DNA of 64,000 nucleotides from NCBI RefSeq assembly GCF_030253575.1, contig NC_080568.1, positions 26,799,001 to 26,863,000 of the forward strand. Direction: 5' to 3'. This stretch comes from Rhododendron vialii (Eukaryota > Streptophyta > Magnoliopsida > Ericales > Ericaceae). Below the pieces are notes generated by a model. The model was not told the origin of the DNA, did no database searches, and saw only the letters and a program-made list of their open reading frames with translations. Numbering within the stretch: position 1 is the first letter of the stretch; the number at the start of each line of letters is the position of its first letter. The translations under genes were made by a program, and so were the position numbers. Positions 33,961 to 44,886 of the stretch are shown piece by piece.

Positions 33961-34200
33961 TTGTTTCATAAGCTAGCATTGGCTATTACTATTATTACTG
34001 CTGTGACTTTTGTGATGGTTACCCATGGCAGCATCTCTTGCTCAAAAACTCTAACCTGATTCAGGGTAGTGACGACGTAGCCCAACCCATGCCCAGTTAC
34101 CGATATAATATGCCTCGCAAAATTGCATAAAAACAATTAAGAGCGTTTTTCAATGGCAAATGGTATGCATAATCGTGAATGATTAATGTCATTTTCGCCA

Positions 34201-34961
34201 TTTGTCGGGGGCGGCAACCACTGAGGAAGAGAGAGTAAGAGTAGGAAAAAAGAAAATCACAGCACATCCGTTTGATTCGCCAATGAATTTTGCAGCGACA
34301 TAATTTGAATGTTTACCAAGGAAATTGGAGTCAATTTGGGTGTTTGGCGGTGAAATTGCAGCTGCATTATTGTTCTTGTTGTGGTGCAGTGGTGGATAAT
34401 GGATTACTCTCATTCTCTCACACTACACCCTCTCCCACGGCCTTTGGTCTAGAAGTAGAGGGGGCCTTCGGTCCCAATACAGCAGGATCCGAGAATCCTG
34501 TAGTGCACATTCAGATCGTCCGTCTCGACAATAAATGATTCGGGATTTAAAATAAAACTCTTCGGGGAAGAGTTTTATTAAAATTTGGACTGTTAAAAAT
34601 ACTCCGGTTCAAATGTGCACTACAGGATCCCCAGATTCATTACGGCGACACCGCAAATCCCCCAAAACCTCCTCCTCTAATCTATCCCTTTTTTTTTCCT
34701 TTTTGTTTCTATATCCAAATTATCTAAAAAAAGAGCGTAAGTTAGATGTATAAAGTATAAACCAACCACCAAAAAACAAAGACCAACATTTGGCTCCAAT
34801 ACAATTTGAGCCAAGTTGTCATGCATCTACAACACATAATTTTGCACTTGTACACAATGACCCGGAAGATAACAAAAATAATAGAACAATAACCAAAAAC
34901 AAATACTGATTTCTAATATATAAGCAAAAAAAGCATATCCATCCATTACATATCATTTCAC
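34201..34961. other. Gene-free stretch with a MITE
   Basis: There is no homology to other units here. A MITE occupies about 34484-34633; the remainder is AT-rich with no supported gene. The frame on the plus strand at 34290-34538 overlaps the MITE and has no recognisable similarity. Confidence 0.4.
34484..34633. mobile_element. MITE, about 150 bp, GTAGTGCACATT ends
   Basis: AATCCTGTAGTGCACATTC near the left end is matched in inverse by AAATGTGCACTACAGGATCC at the right. The centre has a small hairpin AAACTCTTC-GGGG-AAGAGTTTT. The same hairpin theme (ACTCTTCCATGGAAAAGTT) occurs in the 173-bp units at 27621, so the two are probably members of one superfamily. Confidence 0.65.
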
Positions 34962-35626
34962 CTACAATTGACGACGTCGATTTTTCATATCCTGGAATCG
35001 ATTCATGATAGATTCATTTGAAATGCTATCAAAAATCTCTCTCTCAATATAGCCAATCAAACCCGTGAAAGTAAAAATAAAAATATAGCCAATCAAAAAA
35101 CTATCATCCGGTTATGAAGTCGATTCTTCACAATCTTCAAAGCAGAAAAAGCCCTCTCTACTGTAGCAGTCGAAACAGGTAATACTAAGGCCAATGTCAA
35201 TAGTTTGTATACCAATGGATCCCTATATCTCTTCGGGTCTCGACCATCTTTTGAGCAAGATCACCAATTCCTTTTAAATTTGAAAACTTGAAACTAGAGC
35301 GCACGTCAATGTAGAGAGAAAAAATATTTAGAGAGATTGAGTATTTGTGGTTGAAATCCACTTTGTACAAAAGAAAAATGAGATCTAAGACTGGTGACTC
35401 TGATCCCAGTACAATTCTAGTTCGTCGGCGTGGTGGGGGGGGCGGGGAGGGTTGAAAGTGGAAAGGGCAACACTTTAATTTGGTTGAGGTATAAAGGCAA
35501 AATGTTTGAAGGAAATATCCTGGGGGCAAATTTACAGAAATACCCCCAAAACTATATTACTCCCAACATAAATTTTGCATTGAGTGGGGTCAGTGGACCC
35601 CCTCGCCTATGTGTAAGTCCGCCCCT
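34962..35626 (-). pseudogene. hAT transposase C-terminal relic with one terminus (minus strand)
   Basis: On the minus strand the terminus CAGGGGCGGACTTAC lies at 35626. It is followed by degraded sequence, then 'SNLKGIGDLAQKMVETR', a frameshift, and 'PLVYKLLTLALVLPVSTATV' continuing with ERAFSALKIVKNRLHNR. It ends in FDSISNESIMNRFQDMKNRR and a stop at 34962-34964. This is the C-terminal end of the hAT/ZMYM1-like (DUF4371) transposase group common in plants. A small internal duplication (TTGATTGGCTATATT) interrupts the frame near 35050-35095. The N-terminal and catalytic regions are missing. Confidence 0.8.
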
Positions 35627-35940
35627 GGATGCATATATTTTTACATCTATCCACATGAAAACTTATTTATTTGCTCCACACATCTTTACATTATCACGAA
35701 CAAAGGTTTTCTACAAATAACAAATGGAGTGAAATCTACAGATATATGTATGTACGTCTAAAATTCATATGAGTAAAGAGAGAAATTATTTGCTTTTCGG
35801 ACAAAAAAAAGTTTGTGATTGTTGCCAAAATGCTAAATGGACGGAGGGAGTAATAAATAAAAAATAAGATTAGTTATAAAATTAAAGTAAGTAGAGAACA
35901 ACAGAACACACGATATATAGTGAAGCCTGACGCCTAATGG
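35627..35940. other. Short gene-free stretch with a Stowaway-type end
   Basis: GGACGGAGGGAGTA at about 35839-35852 is the inverse of the CTCCCTCCGTCC end of Stowaway MITEs. A matching second end is not evident, so it is a remnant. Otherwise AT-rich sequence without a gene. Confidence 0.4.
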
Positions 35941-35944
35941 ATTC

Positions 35945-36301
35945 GACAACTAACGATGGACAAAATTGAGATGGGATGTAAACCACATGATCAATGATGA
36001 CACAATTAATACCATAGGAACGAAATTGAGATTTCATGCAAACCGGTGGGACCATTCCCAAAATTTTCCCTAATGGTTTAGGAGAAAGAAAAGAATCCGG
36101 GTGGTATTAGGAAAACGTTTTACTATTTACAATTCTATTTTATTACGGAGTAGTACTACCTATACATATGAGGTTAGGCGAGAGAAGGGTTTGCACTTGG
36201 AACAGAGAGAGAGATGGACCAGCGATCTTAACAACAGAGAGAGAAGAGAGGGAAGAGAAGAGAAGAGAGATCCAAACACCACCACCATCACTACCACCAC
36301 C

Positions 36302-36341
<40 letters not shown>

Positions 36342-36355
36342 GATGGTCAAAGAAG
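35945..36355 (+). promoter_or_regulatory. 5' flank and leader of the PRP31 copy
   Basis: This aligns with 17390-17434 + 19740-19811 + 22313-22578, where it is split by a 2.3-kb insertion and a solo LTR. That shows the flank was part of a duplicated block. It contains AACAGAGAGAGA blocks, an ACCACCACC run and a GA microsatellite (36304-36339). It runs directly into the degraded PRP31 coding sequence at about 36356. Confidence 0.65.
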
Positions 36356-37626
36356 ACAGAAGACGGAGGCGCAGCCTCCAGGCAGCGATGCAGCCGCTGC
36401 GATCATCTTTATGCTGCGATGAGGGCGATGATGGGTGAGCTGATCGATTTTGCTATGATCTGGAAAACTTGGAAGAAGAAGACGACATTGATCTGGATAA
36501 TGTTAATTACGATGATTCGGACACAGTCTCTAAATTGCTGGAAACACAGCGCTACCTCGATATCATGCAGAAAGTTGAAGATGCTCTTGAGAAAAAGGGA
36601 TCTGATATGTCGAATAGCAGTAGTGGCATAGTTCTACAAGACTACCAGTTAATAGTTGACTGCACAGCATTGACAGTTGACATTGAGAATGAGATTTCTA
36701 TCGTCCATAATTCTATCCGAGACAACTACCGGTCGAAATTCCCTGAGCTTCAATCACTTGTTTATCACCCTATCGATTATGCTTGACTGGTTAAAAAGAT
36801 CGGCAATGAAACGGACCTGACCCTAGTCGACTTGGATGGTTTACTACCCTCCGCCACTATCATGGTGGTTTCCATCACGGCTTCAACCACTAGAGGTAAA
36901 CGACTTCCGGAGCAAGTCCTTCAAAACACCATTGACGCGTGCGACCGTTCTCTTGCTCTTGATTCGTCAAGGAAAAAGGTGCTTGATTTTCTGGAGACTA
37001 GAATGGGACATATTTCACCGAATCTTTCTGCTCTTGTCGGAAGCGCAGTTGCGGCCAAACTTACGGTGACTGCTGGTGGTTTGTCAGCATTGGCTAACCT
37101 GCCTTCTTGCACTGTCCGGCTACTCGGTGCTAAGAAAACAAACTTAGCAGGTTTTTCTACCGCGACAACATCTCAGTTTCGTGTGGGCTATATTGAAGAA
37201 ACAGACATTTTTCGGAGTACATCCCCTTCTCTAAGGATGCGCGCCTGCCGGTTACTGGCTGGAAAATCAATACTCGCGGCACGCATAGATTCCGTTAGAG
37301 GACATCCAACTGGTAATATAGGGATTAGGGAGAGCCCTTCGCGATATGATCCATGAAACAATTGAAAAGTGGCAAGAGCCACCACCGGCAAAGCGTCCTA
37401 AACCGCTTTTGGTTCCTGATTGTAAGCCCAAGAAGAGGAGGGGTGGGCGGCGGTTGAGGAGGACGAAGCAAAGGTACGCTATTACGGACACGAGGAAGAT
37501 GGCCAATAGGATTCAGTTTGGAGTAGCTGAAGAAACTTATTTTGGTGACGGAATAGGAGAAGGATACGGTATGCTCGGTCAGGCTGGGAATGGAAGATTG
37601 CGTGTACCAGTTTGCTCTAAGAAGTA
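36356..37626 (+). pseudogene. PRP31: PRP31 (U4/U6 snRNP Prp31) pseudogene, no introns
   Basis: Prp31 bridges U4 snRNA/15.5K to U5 in the tri-snRNP and is needed for pre-mRNA splicing. The copy keeps long recognisable stretches: an acidic N-terminus, LETQRYLDIMQKVEDALEKK, the Nop domain (YQLIVDCTALTVDIENEI, VKKIGNETDLTLVDLDGLLP, NLSALVGSAVAAKL, FSTATTSQFRVGYIEETDIF) and the C-terminal KKRRGGRRLRRTKQRYA. Defects are an early in-frame stop near 36438, a TGA at 36784-36786 in place of the Arg codon after 'HPIDYA', and a frameshift near 37335. The C-terminal tail is cut after RLRVPVCSKK, about 50 or more residues short of the family's usual end (roughly 480 aa). No introns are seen, but whether the parent gene has any is not known from here, so retrocopy versus DNA copy is open. 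It abuts a PHD-gene intron at about 37640. Confidence 0.9.
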
Positions 37627-37639
37627 GGTTTACTTTTTG

Positions 37640-40044
37640 CAACTCTTTGTAGTTTTTTTAGTAGTAGTTGATCTTTGATTTCCAGTAGTTATTTAAAAGT
37701 TCTCAAATAGCATTCCTTGAAATTTCTAAGGCGTGAAGTCTTGGTAAGATAAAGTGTATACAAAGGGAAGTGACAATGCTTTTCGAGTAGAGTTTTATGC
37801 ATAAAGAAAAGACCTCAAGTTTTAATTAAATTCTACTACTAGTGTTGTTTATACAAGTCACAAGAAACCAAATTCTGGTCCCATGTACCAGAACGATCCC
37901 TGTTCCTGATGGCATAGAGACTGATTAATTATTGTTCGCGCCTAGTTTATGTAGAGTTTCTGTGCTATTTTTGCAATGTAGGTTTAATATCGTTTTGGAA
38001 ACACGACAGTTGGGCCTCCGCATCCATATTTGGAAGTTCAATGTACAGCGTGTAACAGTGAGGGAAATGAAAATTTTCTTCTACTTTGTGACCTTTGTGA
38101 CGCCGCATCCCATACTTTCTGTGTGCGTCTGGGAGCCACTGTCCCAGAAGGTGATTGGTTTTGCAATGACTGCACTGTTTCTAAAGCTGAACATGATAAG
38201 AGTGACACCCCATTGTGTTTTAGAAGCTTGGGTGAAAGACCGTTGGTGGAAGAGCATGATTCTATTCTTGCTATTTGCCGAAATGTGCAAGGTCGTATAC
38301 ATGAGTTACGTGAAAGTTGGAATGCTTTTCGTAACGGATCCTTGAAAATCCAAATCATCTGATCGAGCTGACGATACAAAGCTGAGAAATGTGGAAGGTG
38401 GTGCCACATCTTCGGGCAGATCAAACCAGCCGCATTGTTCTGGTAATAATGTATCTGAAAGAGGGGCTTGATGATGTAGTCAAAGCATGGAAAATGTTGG
38501 ATGCAGCCAAGTCAATGGAACAGGTTCATGGGAAAACCAGCATTGTTCTTAAGTCCTCGAAAGATAATTTAAGCAAAGTAAAATTACCCCAGTCGGAAAA
38601 GCTAAACCAAGTTCTAGCCTTCTGGTATGAAGTAGCAAACCTCTTCGGGCCAAGGATCTTGTGAAAAATAGATCACGAAAGCATAACTGATGCTATTCTT
38701 CTGTACAAGGAACGGTTTGTCGTAAACCTCAGATAGATGTAGAGGCACAGTATTATTACTCTGAAGAGGATTTTGAAATTCAACGAGATTTCTCCAATCT
38801 CTCAATCACCGGGAGACCATATCCACGTGTCAGTTCTAGATAATGTTTGCCATGGAAATGTAGGGAAGCCAGCAGAAGGAAGATTATGCGCACAACCAGC
38901 GGATGGTTTACATGAGCTTGACGGATCTGTTTGATTGGTTTCTCCAGCTGGGCCAATGACTTCAGGTTCTAACTCAACTTCTGCCAAACTGGAAGTGTCT
39001 TCGTCCTCCTATATGGGACTTCCAAATGAAAAGGCTAGAATGGAAAAAAGTTGTGCTGGAAGCAAGTCTATACAAGAAGATGATGCCAAGAGTGCGATTC
39101 AGTCTCTTGTCAAGCTCAATCTGAAGCTTCTGACCAGAGATACACCAATAGGTATGGATATTTTTTTTGAACTTAGGGTCCTTTTGTTTGACTGGATCAT
39201 GCACAAATAGTTAAAGAACGTTTTTTCCGGAATTCAATCTCATCAGATTAACAATGATGGGGTTAGCAATTCCGTTTTCTAGTGGTACTATATCCCATGT
39301 TTTTGTGGGATTTTGTAGCCAACGGATATCTAATCTGCACCTAGCGAACAACGATCTGTCCCCATATGGAGGTCGGAACGCTAAGGCAATCATTGAGTAA
39401 ATTGAATCTTCTTTGAGTTAGTTAGAATATGTGATCCCCGTGGATTTATAGCTCAATTCGATGCTGCGGGCCAAAAAAAAAAAGGGCCCTTAGTACTTCT
39501 GTGCTTTTCTCTTTGTGCATCTTTTCAGTAACTCGATTGTTCTTAGACTGTTGGGAAATGTGGTACGAACTGTTGGGGTCGTTTCCTTGTGGGACTGCAC
39601 ATCCCAGCTTGAAGGTAAAAATCAGATGTTGGAAGTCAATTGAGGGGATTGTTGAATAAACTAAAAGGAAAATCTACAATTTTAAAAAGCTTCTATAGGG
39701 TTGAATAGAAATTCCATTGACCATTTGTGAAATTTTACTCTATATAAAGTGGAGAAGACAAGTAGAATGTCTACAGTAGTGCAGGAGTGGATGCATTTAA
39801 GGGAATGGCAAGACTTTCTACTCACTCCTTCTTAGCCGCATGTGGTTTAGAATGGCCAAAACCTGGTGTTCGTTCCTTTCCGAGCTCTGTATGTTGCCAT
39901 GGTAATCAAGTTGAAGTTCAACAACTCCGTAGAATGTCCACAGTAATGCCTAGCTCTTGCAGAGAATGTTTTTATGTCTTTGTCAAGGATGTCGTTAACG
40001 TGGTTATGATTGAGAAAATAGGCCATGTCAAAACGCCGCATTGA
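37640..40044 (+). pseudogene. RING-PHD gene copy C, RING exon missing
   Basis: Homology starts in intron 1 (37640-37981 matches 5030-5464, with a short deletion). Exon 2 spans 37982-39151 and exon 3 spans 39785-40044. There is no exon 1, so the RING is gone. Defects are a TAA as the second codon of exon 2, a 129-bp deletion after 'SILAI' (38276), a 5-bp deletion near 38345 causing a frameshift, and further stops near 38930. The PHD finger itself is intact as a block (CTAC...CDLC...HTFC...CNDC). Exon 3 remains open with the same end as unit A. Intron 2 is shorter (633 versus 952 bp). The junction with PRP31 lies at about 37630. Confidence 0.9.
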
Positions 40045-40063
40045 GGCGGTTATGCGCTCAACA

Positions 40064-40079
40064 CCCCCCCCCCCCCCCC
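40064..40079. repeat. Run of 16 C
   Basis: An uninterrupted C homopolymer lies in the 3' flank of the PHD pseudogene. Unit B has only six C at the equivalent place (about 25822-25827). The length could be partly a sequencing or assembly artefact. Confidence 0.9.
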
Positions 40080-42360
40080 ATAGGAATGGAATTCCATTTT
40101 AGTGTTTAGGTTACCTTTACTACTATCATTCTTGGAACTAGTATTTATTTTGGTGTTTCGAGTTGTGGTGGGGAAGAGACCATCTTACGCCAAACGGCCC
40201 AAACTGCATACTGTTCATAGCTCCATAGAAATGGTTTTTTTTTTTGATCCGCACATGATCAGTGTCGAGTAATCTAACGCCAAATTGAGTAATTTAATTG
40301 TCTGTTTCGTAATTTGTTTGAACTCTGTTTTTATTCTGCGTAGAGTGCGTATATTAAACTACTACTAACAAGCATTCTGCCCAGGCACAAGGCCCAAGAG
40401 GCTTGAGAGCATTCCAAGAATCTTAAATTTTAGGGGCACTTCAATATTTTTAGGGAAAATGACGGTCAATGACGTGTTTTGATAATTAATACCTGTCAAG
40501 GACATTTTCAGCATTAACAAATGTTCTTAGCATATTCTTGGTGGGTATTAATTATCAAAACACGTTCTGAGCCGTCATTTTCTCATATTTGGGGTTCTTC
40601 CCGGCCGGTCCATGGGAGTGGATTTCTTCCCTTCAAGTCCTAGCGCACAAATAAAAAAGAATGCATAACTGACTAGGTCCTGGCCATATATTTTTTTTCC
40701 AAGAATACCCTTTCATTTCTCTCTATCCTCTCTCTTCTCTTTTTTCCTCCCTTTTTTGTTTTTTGTTTTTTGTTTTTAAATTTATATATTTAACTCCTTA
40801 AAAACACTGCTAATTTTGTAATTGTTAATTAGCAACATTTTCAATCCTATAACCATGGAGTCCTAATTTTTAACTGTTAATTAGCTATGTTTTTAGCCCT
40901 TAACTCTAATTTTTAACTTTTAATTAGCTGTATTTTTATTCCATAATCCTAAATTTTAACTGTTAATGACCAGTGTTTTCAATCCCCAAACCCTAAACGT
41001 TGATTTTTTTACTGTTAACATGCTCAATTTACAAAAACCACATGCTCCATACACAAAACACAGATCTGAACCAAAAACTCAATACTCCATACACCAAAAA
41101 CAAAACTAACAATACAAAAAAACCTACATATTACACAGACTTCCAGATCTGAACCAAAACAAAAAATAAACAGATCTAAATCGGTTCTTCGCCATTAAAA
41201 CTCGAAATTAACCATAACAAACTCATCGCGACGAACATGAGATCCGACGGAGATAGTGTTACGCCCTCGATTTTCAACATAAATAAATTAACCATTTCGA
41301 TAAAAGACTATCGCATAAGATAAATAATACCCAAAAGCGTTCCCACCTATTTAATTTTACAAAGTAGGTCCCAAAGTTTAAATATACACAACATTGGCAC
41401 TCCAGTCCAAATTAAGCTTTAAGTAAATGTACAGACAAGTTCTTAGGTTACAAACCCATCTTAAATGAATGTCATTACAAGGATGATTAAGTAACTAAAT
41501 GGAGTTAGCTTTCAAAATTCTTCACATCCCAACACATGAAGCATGCATGCTGTTGTCTGGTATTTGAACCTGAAAAGAATGATAGATTGAGCTACACTAG
41601 CCCAGTAGGAAAATCTTTACCAATTCTATATACAAATATGGAGATAAGTGCAAGAGAAGTAGACAAGTTGAATAGCTCAATCGGTGGATAGCAATCAACA
41701 CTTAGGTATGCCAACATTCGCTACGATAGTTCTAAGACATGCTATTAGCACAACCAGCCATAAGATTCACAAGACATCAATAACTCTAACAATCTCGACA
41801 CGACTCACTATCACCAATCTCCACCGTCTGTATTTTCACCCCTTGCTTTATAGTATAACACCATGAGGATTACCCTATTGCCACCCCTTGCGTTACAAAG
41901 AACCTTAACAACTTGGATCACCGTATTACCACCCCCTTGTGTTACGAGACCCAAATGAGTCTTCGTATTACCACCCCTTGCGTTATGAGACTCCCTATCC
42001 CAACTTTTGACCCCTAACAACTATTTCCTTTCTTAATACGTTAACGAAGACTTTCTTATGATCACGTTCATTCATAAATCATCGTACGTTATGCCAACAA
42101 TGCTAACATTATGCCATAAGTACTCTCAAGTAGTCAATCAATCATTAAGATGCATTTCGACATGGTTTTAACCTAGTAATTCTTTACACGTTCCTTATTA
42201 ACAGAAGGCTAACAGATCAATGATAACATCGATTTATCAAGGGAAGTCAATTGAACTTGTTTGAGCTAGGTTAGTAGGTGTCAAAAAGGTACTAGAAGTG
42301 TCCGGGGTTCAAAACAGTCGAATTGGAGCAACATGGGCAAAACTGCCCAGAAAGCCAAGG

Positions 42361-42514
42361 AGTATCGATACAAAAATAATTGTATCGAAACGGGAAAGTT
42401 TGGAGTATCGATACAAAAATAATTATATTGATACAGGAACACTACAACAGATTTTAAAGCTACTGGAATGCAGATTCCTTCAGCGTATCGATACACCAAC
42501 ACTTGTATCGATAC
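42361..42514. repeat. GTATCGATAC palindrome cluster
   Basis: The palindrome GTATCGATAC occurs exactly at 42362-42371, 42405-42414, 42485-42494 and 42505-42514. One-mismatch partners lie at about 42382 and 42425. They come in pairs about 10 nt apart around A-rich or ACC-rich spacers. The frames read here on either strand are translations of this repeat, not genes. Confidence 0.85.
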
Positions 42515-42607
42515 GGGGACAATACGAGCATCGATTTTGTGCAGAAAACTCAAGGGCAAGCATAACACAATAACCAACGATTTAAAGCACGATCTCCACA
42601 CCTAATC

Positions 42608-44872
42608 TGTCACGCCCCGCCCCGCAAACGACACCCAAAGTGGGCCCGAGTCGGCGCGGCCACGTGGCGTTCTACACAAAAGACCACACCACACTCTACA
42701 ACCAATCAGAATACAACTTAGCGGAAGACTTCTCACATAAAATACAACCAAGTCAATGCCAAAAACTCGACTCACAAGTCATAATAAATATCCCTCTCTT
42801 CAATTAGTTACAAAACATGTAGGTTAACTTCTAGACGAATCAGCTACACAACAATCTAACCAAAGACATCACCCGACACGAGTCTTAGCACTCTCCAAGG
42901 CATTGACCAATAGTGGACCCACTCTAAGCCACCTGCTACCTGGCAGTCCAAAAAGAAAAGCCAGAGTGTGTGAGATATAGAAATGCTCAATAAAATATCA
43001 CAATACCCATAAGAATATCAACAGGAATATTCACCACCAACATAACTGCAATACCCGCATGTGTATATTAGTTATAACCACCACATCTGCCAAACATAGC
43101 AATATTATCCAATAACAACCACGTAACAATAACTGAATTAACGACAGCATGAACGTAAATCACACAAGCATGCAGTGACACGTCTGCCACATTCCCATGT
43201 ACCCAAGGCATTGTGTCCCGCAAACCATGCTCCCAACCTCCGTTAATTAGACGGAATGGCATACGACATGGCGTGACTCACTCCACAATCCTTTCGCGGG
43301 TACAATCAACATACAACAAGCATGCATACCATTGGCTAAAATAACATATAGCATGATATACAATTTCGACCATATATATCCATATCAATAGCTAAACCTC
43401 GATTAGCATGATATCTTGATATACAATCACCTCCACCGCATTATCCATATAACGATAATCATATCGAAAGTTAAAATACCATTAGCAAGATATATACATA
43501 CCACCATAGCAATATCTTATTGAGAAGAACCATATCAGACACACTCACCTTCGATTCGACTGGAGTATGCCAAACTTACGGTTTCGACACCTCCCACTTG
43601 ACCAACTCGCTACCTAATCACAAGCTAACCATATTAGCATACGACTCCATTGAAATGCTCAAACAAATATATGATAACACCTCATAACATTTTACCAAGC
43701 TAACACATGCCAAAAAGTTAACCAAGTCACCAAACATCCCTAAGGCATTCAAACGAATGTTTAATATCGAGTTGTAGAGCTAACTAGGTATTAAACAATA
43801 CCCAACAAATACAAACATGTCCATCTCAAAGACCTATATGTGTACCAAAGCATACATAAAGTTAGAGTAGCACTTAATCTCCAAAATCTATATGGAAACT
43901 TATAACCATTTCACCATATTTTGACCATAACTTCTTTTAGGATTAGAATTGGATTTTGAAACCTCCACCATTAGAGAGTACATTTTGAGTACATCAATTT
44001 CGATATATAATTTGCCCAAAAAGGAGTTCGGATGAAAAAGATATGATCGTCCGAAGTTCCACAACAATTGCTGAAAAGTTACCAGAGAGGTACGGGTACC
44101 ACAAAAACTCAGTACGGGTACCCACCCAAAATCGACCAAAATGTTTCAATTCTGATCTGCCGGTACAGGTACCACCAAAAAGTGGTACGGGTACCGACTG
44201 GGTTTTCAGCGAAAATTCAGCTTGTTCATCCTCCGATTCCCAACATTTTCTCAACTTAAATTTCATCTAAAACTCACCAAAACTTCACAAAATCATGCTC
44301 AAACTCATACATAACAAAGAGCTACTCAAGAACATCAAAACCCACGAATCCAATCAAGTTCTAAACACCAAATTCAAGGGATTTAAGACTAGGTTCTTAA
44401 TTTCTCCAAGAACTCCAACCCACATCCAAATTAACCCAAGCCCATCTATTCTAGGCACGATTTCAACCCCCAAACATATGAACTCAACAAATTAAATATG
44501 AAATCAAACACAAGAAAACATGAATTACCATGTTAGGACTTCAATTCTAAGAAAGAATGATCATCCACAAGCAAATCCCCTTCTCTTCTCTTCTTCTTTT
44601 CTTCTCTTCTTCTCCTTCTCCTCTTCTTTCTCCCAGCGTCTCTCTCTCTCTCTCTCTCTCCACGAAAAATATCAGGGAAAGGGGGAGGAATGAGATATTT
44701 AAGAAATATCTCCTTTTAAAAAATTATGTGGTGTAACCACACCACCCATCCACTTATGCAACCGACCAATAGCATTTAGTTAAATTCCCATCAAATAATA
44801 ATTAACCTTGTAAACACATAATTCAATTAAAATATGAGTTTAAAATATTAAATATTCGGGACGGGTATTACA
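42608..44872 (-). repeat. Downstream (3') LTR of the young element
   Basis: It is 2265 bp long. On the minus strand it starts TGTAATACCCGTCCCG and ends GTGACA. It contains a palindrome cluster (44089-44195), a CT microsatellite (44639-44660) and a pyrimidine-rich block. The small frames within (for example 43068-43262 and 43994-44266) recur identically in the other LTR and are not genes. Confidence 0.95.
44089..44195. repeat. GGTACGGGTACC palindrome cluster (and copy at 49160-49266)
   Basis: GGTACGGGTACC lies at 44089-44100 and 44184-44195, GTACGGGTACCC at 44112-44123, and GGTACAGGTACC at 44162-44173. They form two pairs separated by about 40 bp. The other LTR repeats the cluster exactly 5071 bp downstream. 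Confidence 0.9.
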
Positions 44873-44886
44873 ACTCTCCCCCCCTT
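44873..44886 (-). promoter_or_regulatory. Polypurine tract
   Basis: On the minus strand AAGGGGGGGAGAGT lies directly before the downstream LTR. It is preceded by CTAATTTCGGGGACGAAAT, a sequence often found just before the purine tract of plant Ty3/Gypsy elements. It would prime plus-strand DNA synthesis. Confidence 0.85.

Larger units (their letters stand above)
32311..34200. other. SRO downstream module of unit B, present twice; gene-free
   Basis: The first module (32311-32560) and a second related one (33180-33640) both contain 'ATTACAATGGACA...TTAATCAGG' and 'GCAGTACTAGAAAAGAT'-like blocks. The second continues into the shared spacer start at 33965-34200. Between them (32560-33180) lies AT-rich sequence including a foldback MITE (32902-33083). 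A second M1 MITE lies at 33654-33960. The frame at 33365-33826 runs across the module and the MITE and is not conserved, so no gene is called. Confidence 0.5.

Noticed and set aside
36356..37626. Functional PRP31 gene
   Set aside because: Two in-frame stops, a frameshift and loss of the C-terminal tail.
40064..40079. C16 run as a regulatory quadruplex or i-motif
   Set aside because: A single homopolymer next to a pseudogene, short in the sister unit; length may be a sequencing artefact.
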